From positions 1,115,104-1,179,103 of the forward strand of contig OX442434.1 in the NCBI GenBank assembly GCA_949361645.1: a DNA stretch of 64,000 nt, written 5' to 3'. The DNA comes from Spongilla lacustris. Taxonomy: Eukaryota > Porifera > Demospongiae > Spongillida > Spongillidae. The position numbers and the translations under genes were made by a program. The notes beneath the pieces were generated by a model. The model did not search any database. It saw nothing but the letters and a program-made list of their open reading frames with translations, and was not told the origin of the DNA. This document shows positions 62,835 through 64,000 of this stretch, one piece after another; position 1 is the first letter of the stretch, and the number at the start of each line of letters is the position of its first letter.

Positions 62835-62946
62835 CACGTGTTTTCTTCCAGGCCGCAGCGTGCAGCACGCACACACACTTCGGTGGCCGTAGCCTGCTGC
62901 ACGCACACGTCGCACCTGCACGCGCGGGATGAAAGCGGTTACGTAA
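62835..62946. promoter_or_regulatory. E-box and D-box upstream of cryptochrome
   Basis: CACGTG (canonical E-box) at 62835-62840 and TTACGTAA (perfect PAR-bZIP/E4BP4 D-box consensus) at 62939-62946, 203 and 99 bp before the cryptochrome ATG. In vertebrates both elements drive clock and light-responsive genes. Function here is inferred. Confidence 0.5.
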
Positions 62947-63037
62947 CAAGAAAATTATAAAGTATAAAAATGAATGCCGACCATCTTGAAGACGGTACTG
63001 CTAAAAGAGCGAAGGCACTCAGCTAGCTATCAAATTA

Positions 63038-64000
63038 ATGGATTTCGAGTCTTTCAGTACAAGTAAGTATCTAACACGTCTGCTAGCAGGTGTCGTTTTT
63101 CACCTTTTTACTATACAGGCAGTAGTCGCAGTCTTTCTGGAGATGAGGTTGAAAAACACTCGACGTCTGAAGGGTACGTGACGGAGAAGAGATCCGAATC
63201 ACCGTGCGCCTCCCCGCCAACCGTGCTTCACTGGTTCCGGATGAACTCGCTGCGACTACATGACAACCCTGCCCTCCACCAAGCCATGACTGACCCGGTG
63301 AGGCGGTTCAGATGTATCTTCGTGATAGACCCGTGGTTTGCAGCCGGCGAAAAGAGATTCTGTGTAAACCGTTGGAAGTTTCTCCTCGAGTGTCTTCACG
63401 ACATCGACAAAAGACTACACTCAGTCAACAGTCGCCTGTACGTAGCCAGGGGTCACCCCATCGCTGTTATGGAAAAGCTGTGCACTGATTGGAATGTAGA
63501 GTCGATAACGTACCAGGTGGACTGCGATCCGCGCAGCACAGCCGAAGAGCAGGCGGTCGACAAGCTTGCCCAAAACCTGAGCATCCAGTCGCTCAAGTTC
63601 TATTCACATACCTTGTACGAACCAGCCAAGGTGATAGCGTGCAACGGAAACAAACTTCTGACGACGTTCAAGGATTTCAAAGCCTTACTGCCATTGCTTG
63701 GAGCGCCAGAACCACCACTGAATCCTACAGTTGCAGACATAGCGAGGGTCGTAGTCAGTGATGGGGACCAGGGTGATGACTTTTCCATACCAACCCTTGC
63801 CGAACTTGGATTTCCAAATGATCTTCTTTACACCAGCGAATGGATTGGCGGGGAAACCGAGGCTTTGAGAAAGCTGCCCATCTACTGTCAGCTGAGAGCC
63901 CATGCGCCTACAAAGCCTGTGGATACCCTCTTTGACAGATCTGCTATGAGTCCTTACATCAAATATGGCTGCCTTTCAGTCCGCTACTTCCTGTGGACAG
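63038..64000 (+). CDS. CRY: Cryptochrome/photolyase family protein, 5' part (partial gene)
   Basis: Blue-light flavoprotein. Exon 1 is 63038-63062 (MDFESFST) and exon 2 runs from 63119 past the right edge. After a Ser-rich leader of about 40 residues comes the photolyase-homology domain: VLHWFRMNSLRLHDNPAL, FRCIFVIDPWF, NRWKFLLECLHDIDKRL, SRLYVARGHP and YSHTLYEPAKVI, then SPYIKYGCLSVRYF at the start of the FAD-binding half. These are typical of animal cryptochromes and (6-4) photolyases rather than CPD photolyases. The residues that separate cryptochrome from (6-4) photolyase lie beyond the window. The Ser-rich leader is unusual for photolyases. Confidence 0.9.

Overview
This is eukaryotic nuclear DNA from an animal, most likely a sponge. 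That placement is inferred: genes carry many short introns (mostly 45-90 nt), neighbours are packed 100-300 bp apart, and the gene content is metazoan (MYPT-type PP1 subunit, CELF, BAK/BAX-like proteins, CLN8, animal-type cryptochrome). BAK-like proteins of this general kind are known from sponges. I cannot name the species. I built gene models by hand from family knowledge, GT-AG or GC-AG splice sites and codon phase. Every multi-exon model below keeps phase across all its junctions, but none has been checked against transcripts.

Layout from left to right: acetyl-CoA carboxylase (-, 5' two fifths only; the rest lies off the left edge); CELF RNA-binding protein (+); TMEM135 (-); ribosomal protein eL42/RPL36A (-); mitochondrial ATP synthase subunit b (+); an acyl-CoA dehydrogenase (+); a SAXO4/PPP1R32-like ciliary protein (-); MYPT/PPP1R12 (+); IBA57 (-); DDX51 (-); an EF-hand/coiled-coil/C-terminal-membrane protein resembling KASH5/LRMP (+); three tandem BCL-2 family genes (-); an intronless WH1-CRIB proline-rich WASP-like gene lacking a VCA module (-); a small unknown two-exon gene (-); transaldolase (+); CLN8 (+); two orphan exons (+); and the start of a cryptochrome (+, runs off the right edge). 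Several pairs are head to head over 110-360 bp, suggesting shared promoters (ACC/CELF, RPL36A/ATP5PB, SAXO4/MYPT, DDX51/KASH-like, unknown/TALDO).

The genes do not form a pathway. They are mainly housekeeping functions: lipid synthesis and oxidation, mitochondrial Fe-S assembly and ATP synthase, ribosome biogenesis, pentose phosphate pathway. Around them sit cytoskeletal and cell-death genes. Non-coding DNA is extremely rich in tandem repeats: a perfect 913-bp (GT)n, a 1.8-kb 24-bp array, a 1.7-kb 31-bp array, a 1.5-kb 23-bp array and many more, nearly all inside introns. Three fold-back (MITE-like) elements are present, two of them in the gene-poor 57.6-62.5 kb interval. The most unusual items are the BCL-2 trio with matching short hydrophilic tails in place of a membrane anchor, the VCA-less intronless WASP-like gene, a tandem array that multiplies a splice acceptor in the transaldolase gene, and a cryptochrome promoter carrying both a D-box and an E-box.
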